Assembly (NCBI RefSeq): GCF_000479005.1
Contig: NZ_AWXC01000051.1
Location: 1-64,000, forward strand
Direction: 5' to 3'
Length of the DNA: 64,000 nt
Source: Prevotella sp. BV3P1
GTDB taxonomy: Bacteria; Bacteroidota; Bacteroidia; Bacteroidales; Bacteroidaceae
Below the pieces are notes generated by a model. That model was not told the origin of the DNA. It was given only the letters and a program-made list of their open reading frames with translations, and did not search any database. This document shows positions 9,487 through 17,958 of this stretch, piece after piece. The translations under genes were made by a program, and so were the position numbers. Each line of letters begins with the position of its first letter. Within the stretch, counting starts at the first letter, position 1.

Positions 9487-9518
9487 CAAATATAATGAAT
9501 TCTTGCAGATTAATTCAA
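9487..9518 (-). promoter_or_regulatory. Bacteroidota-type promoter for lplA and the gcv genes
   Basis: On the minus strand a perfect -7 box TATATTTG (9487-9494) is preceded by TTG (9516-9518) with a 21-base spacer. It lies immediately upstream of the first possible lplA ATG and points to transcription starting near 9480. That decides in favour of the internal start at 9455. Confidence 0.65.
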
Positions 9519-9608
9519 GAAAATTAGATAAAAGTTTTTTTATCTTACTAACCAATAAGTGCAAAATTAATTGTAAACCTAGAGCATTTCATTTATTCAA
9601 ATTAAACC

Positions 9609-9639
9609 TTTGGTAATTTCAAAACAATATGTATCTTTG
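9609..9639 (+). promoter_or_regulatory. Bacteroidota-type promoter for the exported protein gene
   Basis: TTTG (9609-9612), a 19-base spacer, then TATCTTTG (9632-9639), which matches the -33/-7 consensus exactly. The predicted start is about 30 bases upstream of the ATG at 9677. Confidence 0.75.
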
Positions 9640-9676
9640 CAAAATAATGTTTTTTTTTAATATTTAAGCTGTGAAA

Positions 9677-12622
9677 ATGAGAAATTTATACTTGCTAGCT
9701 GCTGTTCTTCTTTCTTTTTTAAAGGTACAGACAGCCATGGCAGAGACCGTCTCTCCTTATGTAATTGACTTCAGTGTGGCGATTAATACTGACCAACACG
9801 ATTTCAAGGTTGGAACTGGATGGGGACACATCGTCGATTCTTATGACGATGGTTACACACGATACACCTGGCAGGCAGATGGTGGGGTTGATAATTCAGC
9901 ATGTTTGGAGATAGGCAGCCAGAAGATGATCAATTTTGATGATAATTCAGAGCATATTCTGCAGGACATGTTGGTCACTCCCGCCGTATCGGGTAAGGTT
10001 AGTCTATATGCTAAAATTACAAGAACCTGGAGTGATGACGCTGGTGTCAAGTTCTATTACGTTACTGAGAAAGATGGAGTGCTGAAGGCAGGTGATGAGA
10101 TTAAACCAACGGTCTATCAGCTTAATGGCAGCGAATATCAGCTTGTAGAGCTGCCATCATTGCCCAAAGGAACCCGCATCGGGATTCGTGGGTGGTATGT
10201 CAAAATTGATCATTTCCGAGCTGAAAGCGCCGAAGTGGATATGGTGAGTGCACTGAAAGTGGTATCGGCAAAGTGGGCAGGCAGCGAGTATACTGATTAT
10301 GATGCGGATGGAAACTTAGAACTGGCCTATCAGGTAGTTGTCCAAAATGTGGGTGACCGTACGCTGAAGCTTGGTTCCGAAGGCTATTCGCTGTCCTTGA
10401 CTCGCCAAGTCATGAACACTGTCTATTCCACAGTGAATATAGCCCAGACCCTACAGCCAGGTGAAACGTCAAGCCCAATATCTGTGAAAACGGTGATCAA
10501 CAAGCGCCAAATCCAAGCCACAAAGCTGTTCTTGAATATACAAGAGAATATCACCAAGACCAGTGTTCCACTCCCAGAGATTGCGCCAAACGACTATGCG
10601 CCACGGTTTTCGCTCACTGGCGCTTATGGCAGGACACCTTTACGTACAGGATACCGCATAGATTATGGCATGTCGCGCGAACAGGTTGATGTTAGTTTTT
10701 TCTTGAGAAACGATGGTGCGGTGACGCAGAAGCTGACAGAAATTACGGCCACGACTGGGTTCGCTTCTTCATTGCGGGGGCCGATAGAGATTGCCCCACA
10801 CGACAGTGTGAAACTCACGGTGTCGCTGATGCCCGATCAAAAAGGCGAGAAATACGGGCATCTGACTGTTAGGGGAGAGAATGGTGTGGATATTGTTCTC
10901 AATCTCAATGGCTATTCGGTTCCTGAGAGTCAGTGGTTTGTTGATTTTGAGAGTGATTCAAAGCCAGTAGGTTTCCAAGTGGAACAGGGATGGTATGTTA
11001 GTAATTACCCAACATTGGTCTACCGCATCAACAATCAGTCCAGCATGGAGGTCAATAAACAAGAGCCTGTCAAACTCATCAGCCCGCTTGTAGAGGTCAA
11101 GGATGGCGAGAGCTTGACGTTTGAGTTGGCTAAGCAAAACAGTGCTTCTTTCATGAACATTTACTATTCGGCCGACCGAAAGACATGGCGGCAGGTTGCC
11201 CGATTTACCCACGATCAGATGAGCGACTCTGTCCTGTCAAAGAGCTTTCTGTATAACAACTATGCGTTCACCCGCTTTACGGTTGACAACATACCCGCTG
11301 GTCGCTGGTATATTGCGTTCGAGTCGGGTGCCACACACTTGGACAATATCCTGGGCTACCATCTCATTGGATCGGAACACGATGTTTATATAAACCACGT
11401 CAACATTCCGTCAACTGGAACAGTTAATACGAGCATGGAGGTCAACGCCATATTGACGAACATCATGAAAGTCAAGGAGCTGGCAAATGACTATCAATTT
11501 GGATTCTATCTTGACGATCGTTTGGTGCTTTCTGCTGAGCCTGCCGACCTTGAAGCACTTTGGGAACGTTCTGTTTCTGGCAAATTTACGCCTCATCAGG
11601 CTGGCACCTATAAGGCCTATTGGAAATTTACCAGAGGCGACGTGGTTGTCGTGTCAGACACCGTTTCGGTGACGATAGCCCCGGAAAGTACATATCAAGT
11701 CAATAAGACCGGCGAACGTATCTGGTCGTACGAGCTGGCGCCAGCCAGATTTTACGACTATTATAGCGAAAGTGAGTGTATCTATTTGGCAGATGAGTTG
11801 GGATTGGCACCAGGCGCTGAGATTAAACAACTTATCTATAGGGGATACAATCCCAGTACTGAACTCAATGCCAACCTTTCCGTCTGGGTGCAGAATACAG
11901 AGGCTGACCAGATAAGCGAGCCTTATGCGTTTACTTCGACACAAGAGATGACACAAGTGTACGATGGAATGATACCCGTTCGCAAGGTTGGAACGATGGC
12001 TATGCAGGATGACGTACTGGTAATTACTTTGGCAAAGCCATTTGTCTATACGGGAGGAAACCTAAGGGTTCGCGTGGGACATCGTGCCATAGAAGAAGCA
12101 GCGCGTGTTTACTTTGACGTTCAAAATGCTGATGGACGCTGTATCGCACGCAGCGGTACGGTGGATCTTGATAAAGTAGACATTCACGCCTACAAGTTGC
12201 CAATCCTCAGGGTAGGAGCTGAGGCTAAGACCGTAACCGTCAGTGGACGCGTCACTGACAAGGAAGGAAATGCCGTTTCTGGTGCCACCGTCATGTTGAA
12301 GAGTGGCGACGTGGAGTATTCCGCTTTAACTGATGCCCAAGGACATTATCAACTGGTGGTCATCAAGAGCCAGTTGAATTATCAAGCTCTCTTCATGTCG
12401 GAAGGCCGTGAAACAGAAACTTCTGATGTGATGCTGACAGGCGATGCCATAGAATTGAATCATATCTTCGGAGATACTACCGGTGTAAACAATGTAAAAG
12501 CCAGCGATGCACAGGTTGTAGGATATTACAGTATTGACGGAAGGAAATTGAATGCGCCCATGCCAGGCATCACCATTGTAAGATATGCTGATGGCACTTC
12601 CCGGAAAATCATCATCCGATGA
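9677..12622 (+). CDS. Large exported protein with CarboxypepD_reg-like domain and T9SS-type tail
   Basis: A 981-residue secreted protein of unknown function. The N-terminus (MRNLYLLAAVLLSFL...TAMAE) is a signal peptide. The body contains jelly-roll or choice-of-anchor-like segments: DFSVAINTDQHDF near the start and a second WFVDFESD...VGFQVEQGW near residue 420. Ig-like stretches follow, then a carboxypeptidase regulatory-like domain near 860-930 (SGRVTDKEGNAVSGATV). The last 35 residues (YYSIDGRKLNAPMPGI...KIIIR) resemble the C-terminal sorting tail common in Prevotella exported proteins. A GTG two codons upstream (9671) could also be read, but the ATG is preferred. It is a stand-alone gene with its own promoter. 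Confidence 0.85.
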   Translation: MRNLYLLAAVLLSFLKVQTAMAETVSPYVIDFSVAINTDQHDFKVGTGWGHIVDSYDDGYTRYTWQADGGVDNSACLEIGSQKMINFDDNSEHILQDMLVTPAVSGKVSLYAKITRTWSDDAGVKFYYVTEKDGVLKAGDEIKPTVYQLNGSEYQLVELPSLPKGTRIGIRGWYVKIDHFRAESAEVDMVSALKVVSAKWAGSEYTDYDADGNLELAYQVVVQNVGDRTLKLGSEGYSLSLTRQVMNTVYSTVNIAQTLQPGETSSPISVKTVINKRQIQATKLFLNIQENITKTSVPLPEIAPNDYAPRFSLTGAYGRTPLRTGYRIDYGMSREQVDVSFFLRNDGAVTQKLTEITATTGFASSLRGPIEIAPHDSVKLTVSLMPDQKGEKYGHLTVRGENGVDIVLNLNGYSVPESQWFVDFESDSKPVGFQVEQGWYVSNYPTLVYRINNQSSMEVNKQEPVKLISPLVEVKDGESLTFELAKQNSASFMNIYYSADRKTWRQVARFTHDQMSDSVLSKSFLYNNYAFTRFTVDNIPAGRWYIAFESGATHLDNILGYHLIGSEHDVYINHVNIPSTGTVNTSMEVNAILTNIMKVKELANDYQFGFYLDDRLVLSAEPADLEALWERSVSGKFTPHQAGTYKAYWKFTRGDVVVVSDTVSVTIAPESTYQVNKTGERIWSYELAPARFYDYYSESECIYLADELGLAPGAEIKQLIYRGYNPSTELNANLSVWVQNTEADQISEPYAFTSTQEMTQVYDGMIPVRKVGTMAMQDDVLVITLAKPFVYTGGNLRVRVGHRAIEEAARVYFDVQNADGRCIARSGTVDLDKVDIHAYKLPILRVGAEAKTVTVSGRVTDKEGNAVSGATVMLKSGDVEYSALTDAQGHYQLVVIKSQLNYQALFMSEGRETETSDVMLTGDAIELNHIFGDTTGVNNVKASDAQVVGYYSIDGRKLNAPMPGITIVRYADGTSRKIIIR

Positions 12623-12690
12623 CAGGGGCTATCACATAATTTAGAATGATTGAATGCTCGGTACGACGTGTAGAGGGTTATACCTAAAAA

Positions 12691-12748
12691 GTAAAAATAG
12701 ACTGTTTTAGTGGGTGAGATACTTTGATACACCCGGTAAAACAGTCTA
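12691..12748. terminator. Long hairpin, likely bidirectional terminator
   Basis: The perfect 12-bp arms TAGACTGTTTTA/TAAAACAGTCTA (12698-12709 with 12737-12748) enclose an inner GGGTG/CACCC stem. On the minus strand the hairpin is followed by TTTTTACTTTTT; on the plus strand T-rich sequence follows less closely. It lies 75 bases past the exported-protein gene in a convergent gap. Confidence 0.55.
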
Positions 12749-13271
12749 TATTCTAATGTTTTTGTCCGATAAAGGATTTATTTCATTTTAAGGATTACGG
12801 CCAAAAGAATTATTTCGTTTCACAACCGATAAGTCTGATTGAATATTTGACTATTGACCGAATTTTCTTGACAAAGGTCGCTTCAATGCTTGGCATATTT
12901 ACAAACAACTTTGCACTTGCTCTCAAATACGCCAAACATGAACAATTATCGCAAGTAAAAGATAATCAATATATTGTGGTTTTCTGTAAAAGTTTTGCTC
13001 TATCTTTCAATGTTCTTTGAAGCCAAAAGCTATGCTATAAGCGTGTAATATGTATGCCTTTGGCGAGGTATTACATGGTAATTGCTGCGTAAAAGTATGG
13101 TTCTTGTGGAAAAAATGAAGCGTTTTTGCCTACAAAATCGTTTTATCATCAAAAATCATTGCTTGTTTGCTCCTTCCTTGCCTATTAATTTTTTCCAGAA
13201 TTGAAGTTATGAAGGGCCATTTTAGAGGCCTTTATTGATGAAAATAACAGACAAATGTAGCGGAAATATTT
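12749..13271. other. Gene-free interval between convergent genes
   Basis: No open reading frame, tRNA or convincing promoter was found here. The sequence is AT-rich with several scattered T runs. It lies between the ends of the exported-protein gene and thrA and may be old decayed DNA. Confidence 0.5.
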
Positions 13272-13320
13272 CAGCGCAATCGTAGGGATGTGCGATTTGT
13301 GTGTCCCTACGACTGCGCTG
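13272..13320. repeat. 17-bp inverted repeat downstream of thrA
   Basis: The arms 13272-13288 and 13304-13320 (CAGCGCA.TCGTAGGGA and its complement) match at 16 of 17 positions around a 15-base loop. It is about 120 bases past the thrA stop. No T run follows on the minus strand, so it is not a classical terminator. It has the look of a dispersed intergenic palindrome. Confidence 0.7.
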
Positions 13321-13437
13321 GTATGAAAAAGGCGTAGGCTTGTCATTCACGATTCGCCATTCACCTTTCAGCATGAGTGTGCGGTGAGGGTCGTGGCTCT
13401 CGCGACAGCTTGCGCAAGCCTGCCGCTATGGCTCAAC

Positions 13438-15873
13438 CTAAATGTTGGCGATGGACATGATGTTGGCGAACACGCCTGCGGCTGTCACATCGGCTCCGGC
13501 TCCATAGCCTTGTATCTGCATGGGGTAGTCTTTGTAACGCTCGGTAGTGAGCAGTACGATGTTGTTACTGCCCTCAAGGTTGTAGAACGGATGCTGCCGG
13601 TCAACGGTCTGCAGAGCCACTTGCATGTGTCCATGCTCCATGGATGCCACGAAGCGCCATCTCTGGCCTTGTTCTTCCAGACGCTTTCGGCGGGCATCGA
13701 AGTCGGCATCCAAGAGAGGTAAGCGTTTCCAGAAGTCGTCCAGACTGCCTTCAAAATAGTCGGCTGGCACAAAAAGATGCTTCTCCACGTCTTTCTGTTC
13801 CGCCTTGTAGCCAGCCTCTCGCGTCAGGATCACCAGTTTTCGGATGACGTCCTTGCCGCTCAAGTCGATGCGCGGGTCGGGCTCGCTGTAGCCTTCAACC
13901 TGTGCGCGGCGCACGGTTTCAGAGAACGAAACGTCGGCGGAGAGTTCGTTGAAGATAAAATTGAGCGTTCCACTCAGCACGGCTTCAATCTTCAAGATTT
14001 TGTCTCCCGAGTTGCGCAGGTCGTTGATGGTGCCGATGATGGGCAATCCGGCACCGACGTTGGTTTCGTATCTGAACTTTACGCCCCGCATCACGGCCGT
14101 TTGTTTCAGTGTCAAGTATTCGTTGTAGGGTGAGGATGCGGCTATTTTGTTGGCTGCCACCACGCTGATGTTATGCTCGAGAAAGGTTTGATAGAGTGCG
14201 GCAATCTCTTCACTGGCGGTGCAATCGACGAACACGGAGTTGAAAATGTTCATGTTGAGGATATGGTCGCACAGGGCAGAGGGCGAGCTGAGGTCAGATT
14301 CTTTCAGCGATTCCCTGTAATTGTTCAGGTCAATGCCGTCGCGATTGTAAATGGCATGTTTTGACGAAGCGATGCCTACGACGTTGAGTTTGAGCTGCGA
14401 ATGGCGTTTCAGCTCTTCGTATTGAGTCCGAATCTGTTCGATGAGCTTGCCGCCCACGGTACCTATTCCGCAGACAAACAGGTTCAGTACCTTGTATTCT
14501 GACAGGAAAAACGAGTCGTGCAGCACGTTCAGCGCCTTGCGAAGGTACGCCGCCTCGATGACCACCGATATGTTGGTTTCGCTGGATCCCTGTGCGAAGG
14601 CAATCACACTGATGCCCGATCGGCCGAGCGTTTCAAAGAGTTTGGCAGCTATTCCCGGCAGGTGTCTCATGTTTTCGCCTACGATGGCGATGGTAGCCAA
14701 GCCTTTCTGTGCTTTCATGGAGAACATGGCACCTGTCTGAATTTCCTTGGAAAACTCTTCGTTGAGTACCTTGACAGCTTCTTCGGCATCCTTTTCCTGT
14801 ATGCCAATGCTGGTTGAATTTTCGGAAGAAGCCTGACTGACAAGGAACACGGAGATGCCCTTGTCGGCCAGGGCCGTGAAGATGCGCCGGTTTACACCAA
14901 TCACGCCCACCATGGAGAGCCCGCTCACATTGATGAGCGCCGTGCCCTTGATGCTGGATATACCCTTGATGGGCTTGCCGTCGTTGGCTGTTTGGGCTTT
15001 GATGATGGTGCCGTCACCGTCTGGGTTGAAGGTGTTTTTCACCTTGATGGGGATATTCTTGACGCACACGGGGTAGATGGTTGGTGGATAAACCACTTTT
15101 GCTCCGAAGTTACACAGCTCCATAGCCTCGATGTAGCTCAACTCGTTGATGGTGTAAGCGGTCTTGATGACCTTCGGATCGGCCGTCATGAATCCGTCGA
15201 CATCAGTCCATATCTCCAGTATCTCCGCATTCAGAGCTGCTGCGATGATGGATGCCGTGTAGTCTGACCCACCTCGTCCGAGGTTGGTGATTTCGTTGGT
15301 ATTCTTGTCTTGACTGATGAAACCCGGCACGAGGGAGATGCGGGGGAGAGTGGCAAACGTGTGTTTAACCAGTTTGTAGGTGAGTTGGCTGTCCAGTGTG
15401 TGCTTGTCATGCTTGCGCTCGGTCTTGATAAATTCGCGGGCATCGTACCATTTTGCGCCTTTGATGAACGTGGCGACGATTTTCGAACTCAATCGTTCGC
15501 CATAGCTCACGATGGCATCTTGCGTCTTTCGACTTAAATCATGAATGAGATAAACGCCGAAATAGATGGATCGTAGTTGTTCAAACAGGGCGTCAACGGT
15601 ATTGAACAACTCTTCTCTCCGCGCATTGTCGGTGATGATGGTGTCGATGAGTTTGTGGTGCCTGTCTACCATCTCGTCGAACTGTTGTTTCCATTTGTCA
15701 TCACCTTGCAAGGCCTGTTGGGCGGTTGCAAGCAACTGGTCGGTGATGCCTCCTAAGGCACTAACCACCACAACCACCGGTTGCTGCTTGGCAGTTTGTT
15801 CTACGATTCTCTTCAAAGAGCGGATGCTCTTGACGGAACCCACGGATGTTCCGCCGAATTTTAATACTTTCAT
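13438..15873 (-). CDS. thrA: Bifunctional aspartokinase / homoserine dehydrogenase I
   Basis: Catalyses the first and third steps from aspartate to threonine, methionine and isoleucine. It has 811 residues, the full fused length. The kinase domain opens with MKVLKFGGTSVGS and contains GRGGSDYTASIIAAAL. Tandem ACT regulatory domains occupy roughly 315-460. The dehydrogenase begins near residue 465 with the NAD-binding FVCGIGTVGGKL and includes the GTLNFIFNELS substrate segment. The protein is probably feedback-inhibited by threonine, as in the family. thrB and thrC are not adjacent within the window. A leader of about 165 bases with a possible 27-codon peptide lies between its promoter box and its start. 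Confidence 0.97.
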   Translation of the reverse strand: MKVLKFGGTSVGSVKSIRSLKRIVEQTAKQQPVVVVVSALGGITDQLLATAQQALQGDDKWKQQFDEMVDRHHKLIDTIITDNARREELFNTVDALFEQLRSIYFGVYLIHDLSRKTQDAIVSYGERLSSKIVATFIKGAKWYDAREFIKTERKHDKHTLDSQLTYKLVKHTFATLPRISLVPGFISQDKNTNEITNLGRGGSDYTASIIAAALNAEILEIWTDVDGFMTADPKVIKTAYTINELSYIEAMELCNFGAKVVYPPTIYPVCVKNIPIKVKNTFNPDGDGTIIKAQTANDGKPIKGISSIKGTALINVSGLSMVGVIGVNRRIFTALADKGISVFLVSQASSENSTSIGIQEKDAEEAVKVLNEEFSKEIQTGAMFSMKAQKGLATIAIVGENMRHLPGIAAKLFETLGRSGISVIAFAQGSSETNISVVIEAAYLRKALNVLHDSFFLSEYKVLNLFVCGIGTVGGKLIEQIRTQYEELKRHSQLKLNVVGIASSKHAIYNRDGIDLNNYRESLKESDLSSPSALCDHILNMNIFNSVFVDCTASEEIAALYQTFLEHNISVVAANKIAASSPYNEYLTLKQTAVMRGVKFRYETNVGAGLPIIGTINDLRNSGDKILKIEAVLSGTLNFIFNELSADVSFSETVRRAQVEGYSEPDPRIDLSGKDVIRKLVILTREAGYKAEQKDVEKHLFVPADYFEGSLDDFWKRLPLLDADFDARRKRLEEQGQRWRFVASMEHGHMQVALQTVDRQHPFYNLEGSNNIVLLTTERYKDYPMQIQGYGAGADVTAAGVFANIMSIANI

Positions 15874-15923
15874 TTTACTGTTTTTTAATGTTTTATGCCA
15901 CCCGACAAAAGTGGTTTTGATGA

Positions 15924-16007
15924 TTAGTTAATTTCGCTTCTCAGCATGACGAACAGAAACGTGGGCGTTATCCAGCCTACAACGATGGTGAACGCCTTGT
16001 GTTTCAT
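15924..16007 (-). CDS. Possible 27-residue leader peptide upstream of thrA
   Basis: An open frame MKHKAFTIVVGWIT...RSEIN with an AATGAGGC sequence just before the ATG lies inside the presumed thrA leader. It holds three Thr and three Ile residues. That is suggestive of, but much weaker than, classical thr attenuator leaders. No clear terminator hairpin with a T run follows it, so a regulatory role is only a possibility. Confidence 0.25.
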   Translation of the reverse strand: MKHKAFTIVVGWITPTFLFVMLRSEIN

Positions 16008-16041
16008 GCCTCATTATGCTGCGAAGTCAATGTGATGTTTG

Positions 16042-16049
16042 CAAATATA
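16042..16049 (-). promoter_or_regulatory. -7 promoter box for thrA
   Basis: TATATTTG on the minus strand, a perfect TAnnTTTG match. No good -33 TTG was seen at 19-21 bases. It would give a 5' leader of about 165 bases for thrA. Confidence 0.45.
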
Positions 16050-16234
16050 CGAAAAAACTTTGAATGGCTTATTATGCAACGTTGATTTCCCTTTGATGGT
16101 CATGAAGATTCAAAAGAGTTGGTTTTTAATCTAAAAAATGCTTGGGTAGCTGGAAAAAAAATACTTATTTTGCAAAGAGATAAGGTGTTTTGTGACATCC
16201 TTTTTTGTCGAAAATATATAAAATTTCTTCATTC

Positions 16235-17842
16235 ATGATCAAAGAATTTCAAATCAGATTGCTTCCTCAGCATGCTCATTCCGAGCAATCCATCATTGAA
16301 TATCTGGCCAAGGAAAAGGGAATGGATGCCCGAACGGTGAAGCATGTGCGGGTGTTGAAACGATCTGTTGACGCTCGGCAGCGAACGGTGTATGTGAATC
16401 TTAGTTTGAGAGTGTACATCAATGAGCTGCCGCAGGATGAGGAATTCGTTAGGACGGTCTATCCGGATGTGTCCCAAAAGCCGCGCGTCATCGTGGTGGG
16501 AGCTGGCCCTGCGGGACTTTTTGCCGCACTTCGTTTGATTGAAGAGGGTTTCAAACCCGTGGTTATCGAGCGGGGGAAGAATGTCAGGGAGCGCAAGAAA
16601 GACCTCGCCATGATTACCAAGACGCAGAAGGTGGACGCTGAAAGCAACTATTGTTTTGGTGAAGGTGGCGCCGGTGCGTATTCGGATGGCAAACTGTATA
16701 CCCGCTCGAAGAAGCGTGGGTCGGTTGAGAAAATTCTCAATGTGTTTTGCCAACATGGTGCTTCAACCTCAATCTTGGCCGACGCGCATCCGCATATCGG
16801 TACGGACAAGTTGCCGAAGGTCATTGAAAACATGCGCAATACCATCATCAACAGTGGGGGAGAGGTGCATTTTGAAACCAAGATGACGGCTTTCTTGCTG
16901 TCTGCTGAGGGGGATGAGGTACTGGGTGTTGAAGCCGTCCGGTTGCCTTCGGGTCAGGAAGTTACGTTCAGAGGACCGGTCATCCTGGCCACCGGACACA
17001 GCGCGCGTGACGTATACCGATATTTGAGTGGTGCCAAAATAGAAATCGAACCGAAAGGATTGGCGGTTGGAGTGCGCTTGGAACATCCTTCGGCGTTGAT
17101 TGATCAGATACAATATCATGACAAGCGGGGACGGGGAAAGTATCTTCCTGCGGCCGAATATTCATTTGTCAGTCAGGTGGAGGGACGTGGCGTTTACTCG
17201 TTCTGCATGTGTCCGGGTGGCTTTGTCATCCCCTCAGCCACGGGTCCGAGACAGATAGTGGTGAACGGAATGAGCCCCAGTAACCGCGGAACGAAGTGGT
17301 CGAATGCGGGCATGGTGGTGGAATTGCATCCTGAAGACGTTCGTCAGGCAGGCATGCTGATGCCCAATGACGGTGAAAAGCTGAATGATGATTTGGTGAT
17401 GATGCAGTTGCAGGAACAATTGGAATATACCTGTTGGTTGCAGGGAAATAGGCAACAAACAGCTCCGGCGCAGCGAATGGCTGACTTTGTGAATGGCAAA
17501 TTGTCATACGACTTGCCGGCATCCAGTTATGCTCCCGGCTTAATGAGCAGTCCACTTCACTTTTGGATGCCGCCATTCATCGTCCATCGTTTGCAAGAAG
17601 GCTTCAAGAAGTTCGGGCAGACGAGCCGTGGTTTCCTGACCAATGAGGCCGTAGTGATAGCCGTTGAGACGCGAACTTCGTCGCCCGTGCGTATTCTTCG
17701 CGACCGCGAAACATTGCAACATGTCCGCGTGCGTGGCCTTTTTCCTTGTGGAGAGGGTGCCGGCTATGCGGGTGGCATCGTCTCTGCCGGCATCGATGGT
17801 GAGCGATGTGCCGAGCGATGCGCTGCGTTTCTTGCCAAATGA
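16235..17842 (+). CDS. FAD-dependent dehydrogenase of the COG2509 type
   Basis: A 535-residue flavoprotein of unknown substrate. After an N-terminal region of about 85 residues it has the FAD-binding Rossmann motif VVGAGPAGLFAALRLIE, then ERGKNVRERKKD, the conserved CFGEGGAGAYSDGKLYTR segment and ILATGHSARDVY. The C-terminal FAD-closing motif is GLFPCGEGAGYAGGIVSA. This is the pattern of the uncharacterised NAD(P)/FAD-dependent oxidoreductases grouped in COG2509. The ATG at 16235 is preferred over an in-frame TTG at 16205. It is divergent from thrA and convergent with the next gene, so it is probably transcribed alone. Confidence 0.9.
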   Translation: MIKEFQIRLLPQHAHSEQSIIEYLAKEKGMDARTVKHVRVLKRSVDARQRTVYVNLSLRVYINELPQDEEFVRTVYPDVSQKPRVIVVGAGPAGLFAALRLIEEGFKPVVIERGKNVRERKKDLAMITKTQKVDAESNYCFGEGGAGAYSDGKLYTRSKKRGSVEKILNVFCQHGASTSILADAHPHIGTDKLPKVIENMRNTIINSGGEVHFETKMTAFLLSAEGDEVLGVEAVRLPSGQEVTFRGPVILATGHSARDVYRYLSGAKIEIEPKGLAVGVRLEHPSALIDQIQYHDKRGRGKYLPAAEYSFVSQVEGRGVYSFCMCPGGFVIPSATGPRQIVVNGMSPSNRGTKWSNAGMVVELHPEDVRQAGMLMPNDGEKLNDDLVMMQLQEQLEYTCWLQGNRQQTAPAQRMADFVNGKLSYDLPASSYAPGLMSSPLHFWMPPFIVHRLQEGFKKFGQTSRGFLTNEAVVIAVETRTSSPVRILRDRETLQHVRVRGLFPCGEGAGYAGGIVSAGIDGERCAERCAAFLAK

Positions 17843-17880
17843 CAAACGTGATGATGGATTTTGTGGGGATAAAATAAGCA

Positions 17881-17910
17881 ACGGACGTGTCCATTTGGTG
17901 ACACGTCCGT
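17881..17910. terminator. Bidirectional terminator between convergent genes
   Basis: An 11-bp perfect stem ACGGACGTGTC/GACACGTCCGT (17881-17891 with 17900-17910) with an 8-base loop. It lies 39 bases past the flavoprotein gene and 49 bases past the end of the leftward exported-protein gene. The T runs are short on both sides. Confidence 0.65.
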
Positions 17911-17958
17911 TTACTGTATGGATAATCAAGTGTTTGATATCTAGTTTCAGCGCATGGT

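Noticed and set aside
13384-15931. Long rightward open frames opposite thrA
   Set aside because: They are shadows of the thrA frame on the other strand; thrA is unambiguous, full length and has its own promoter box.
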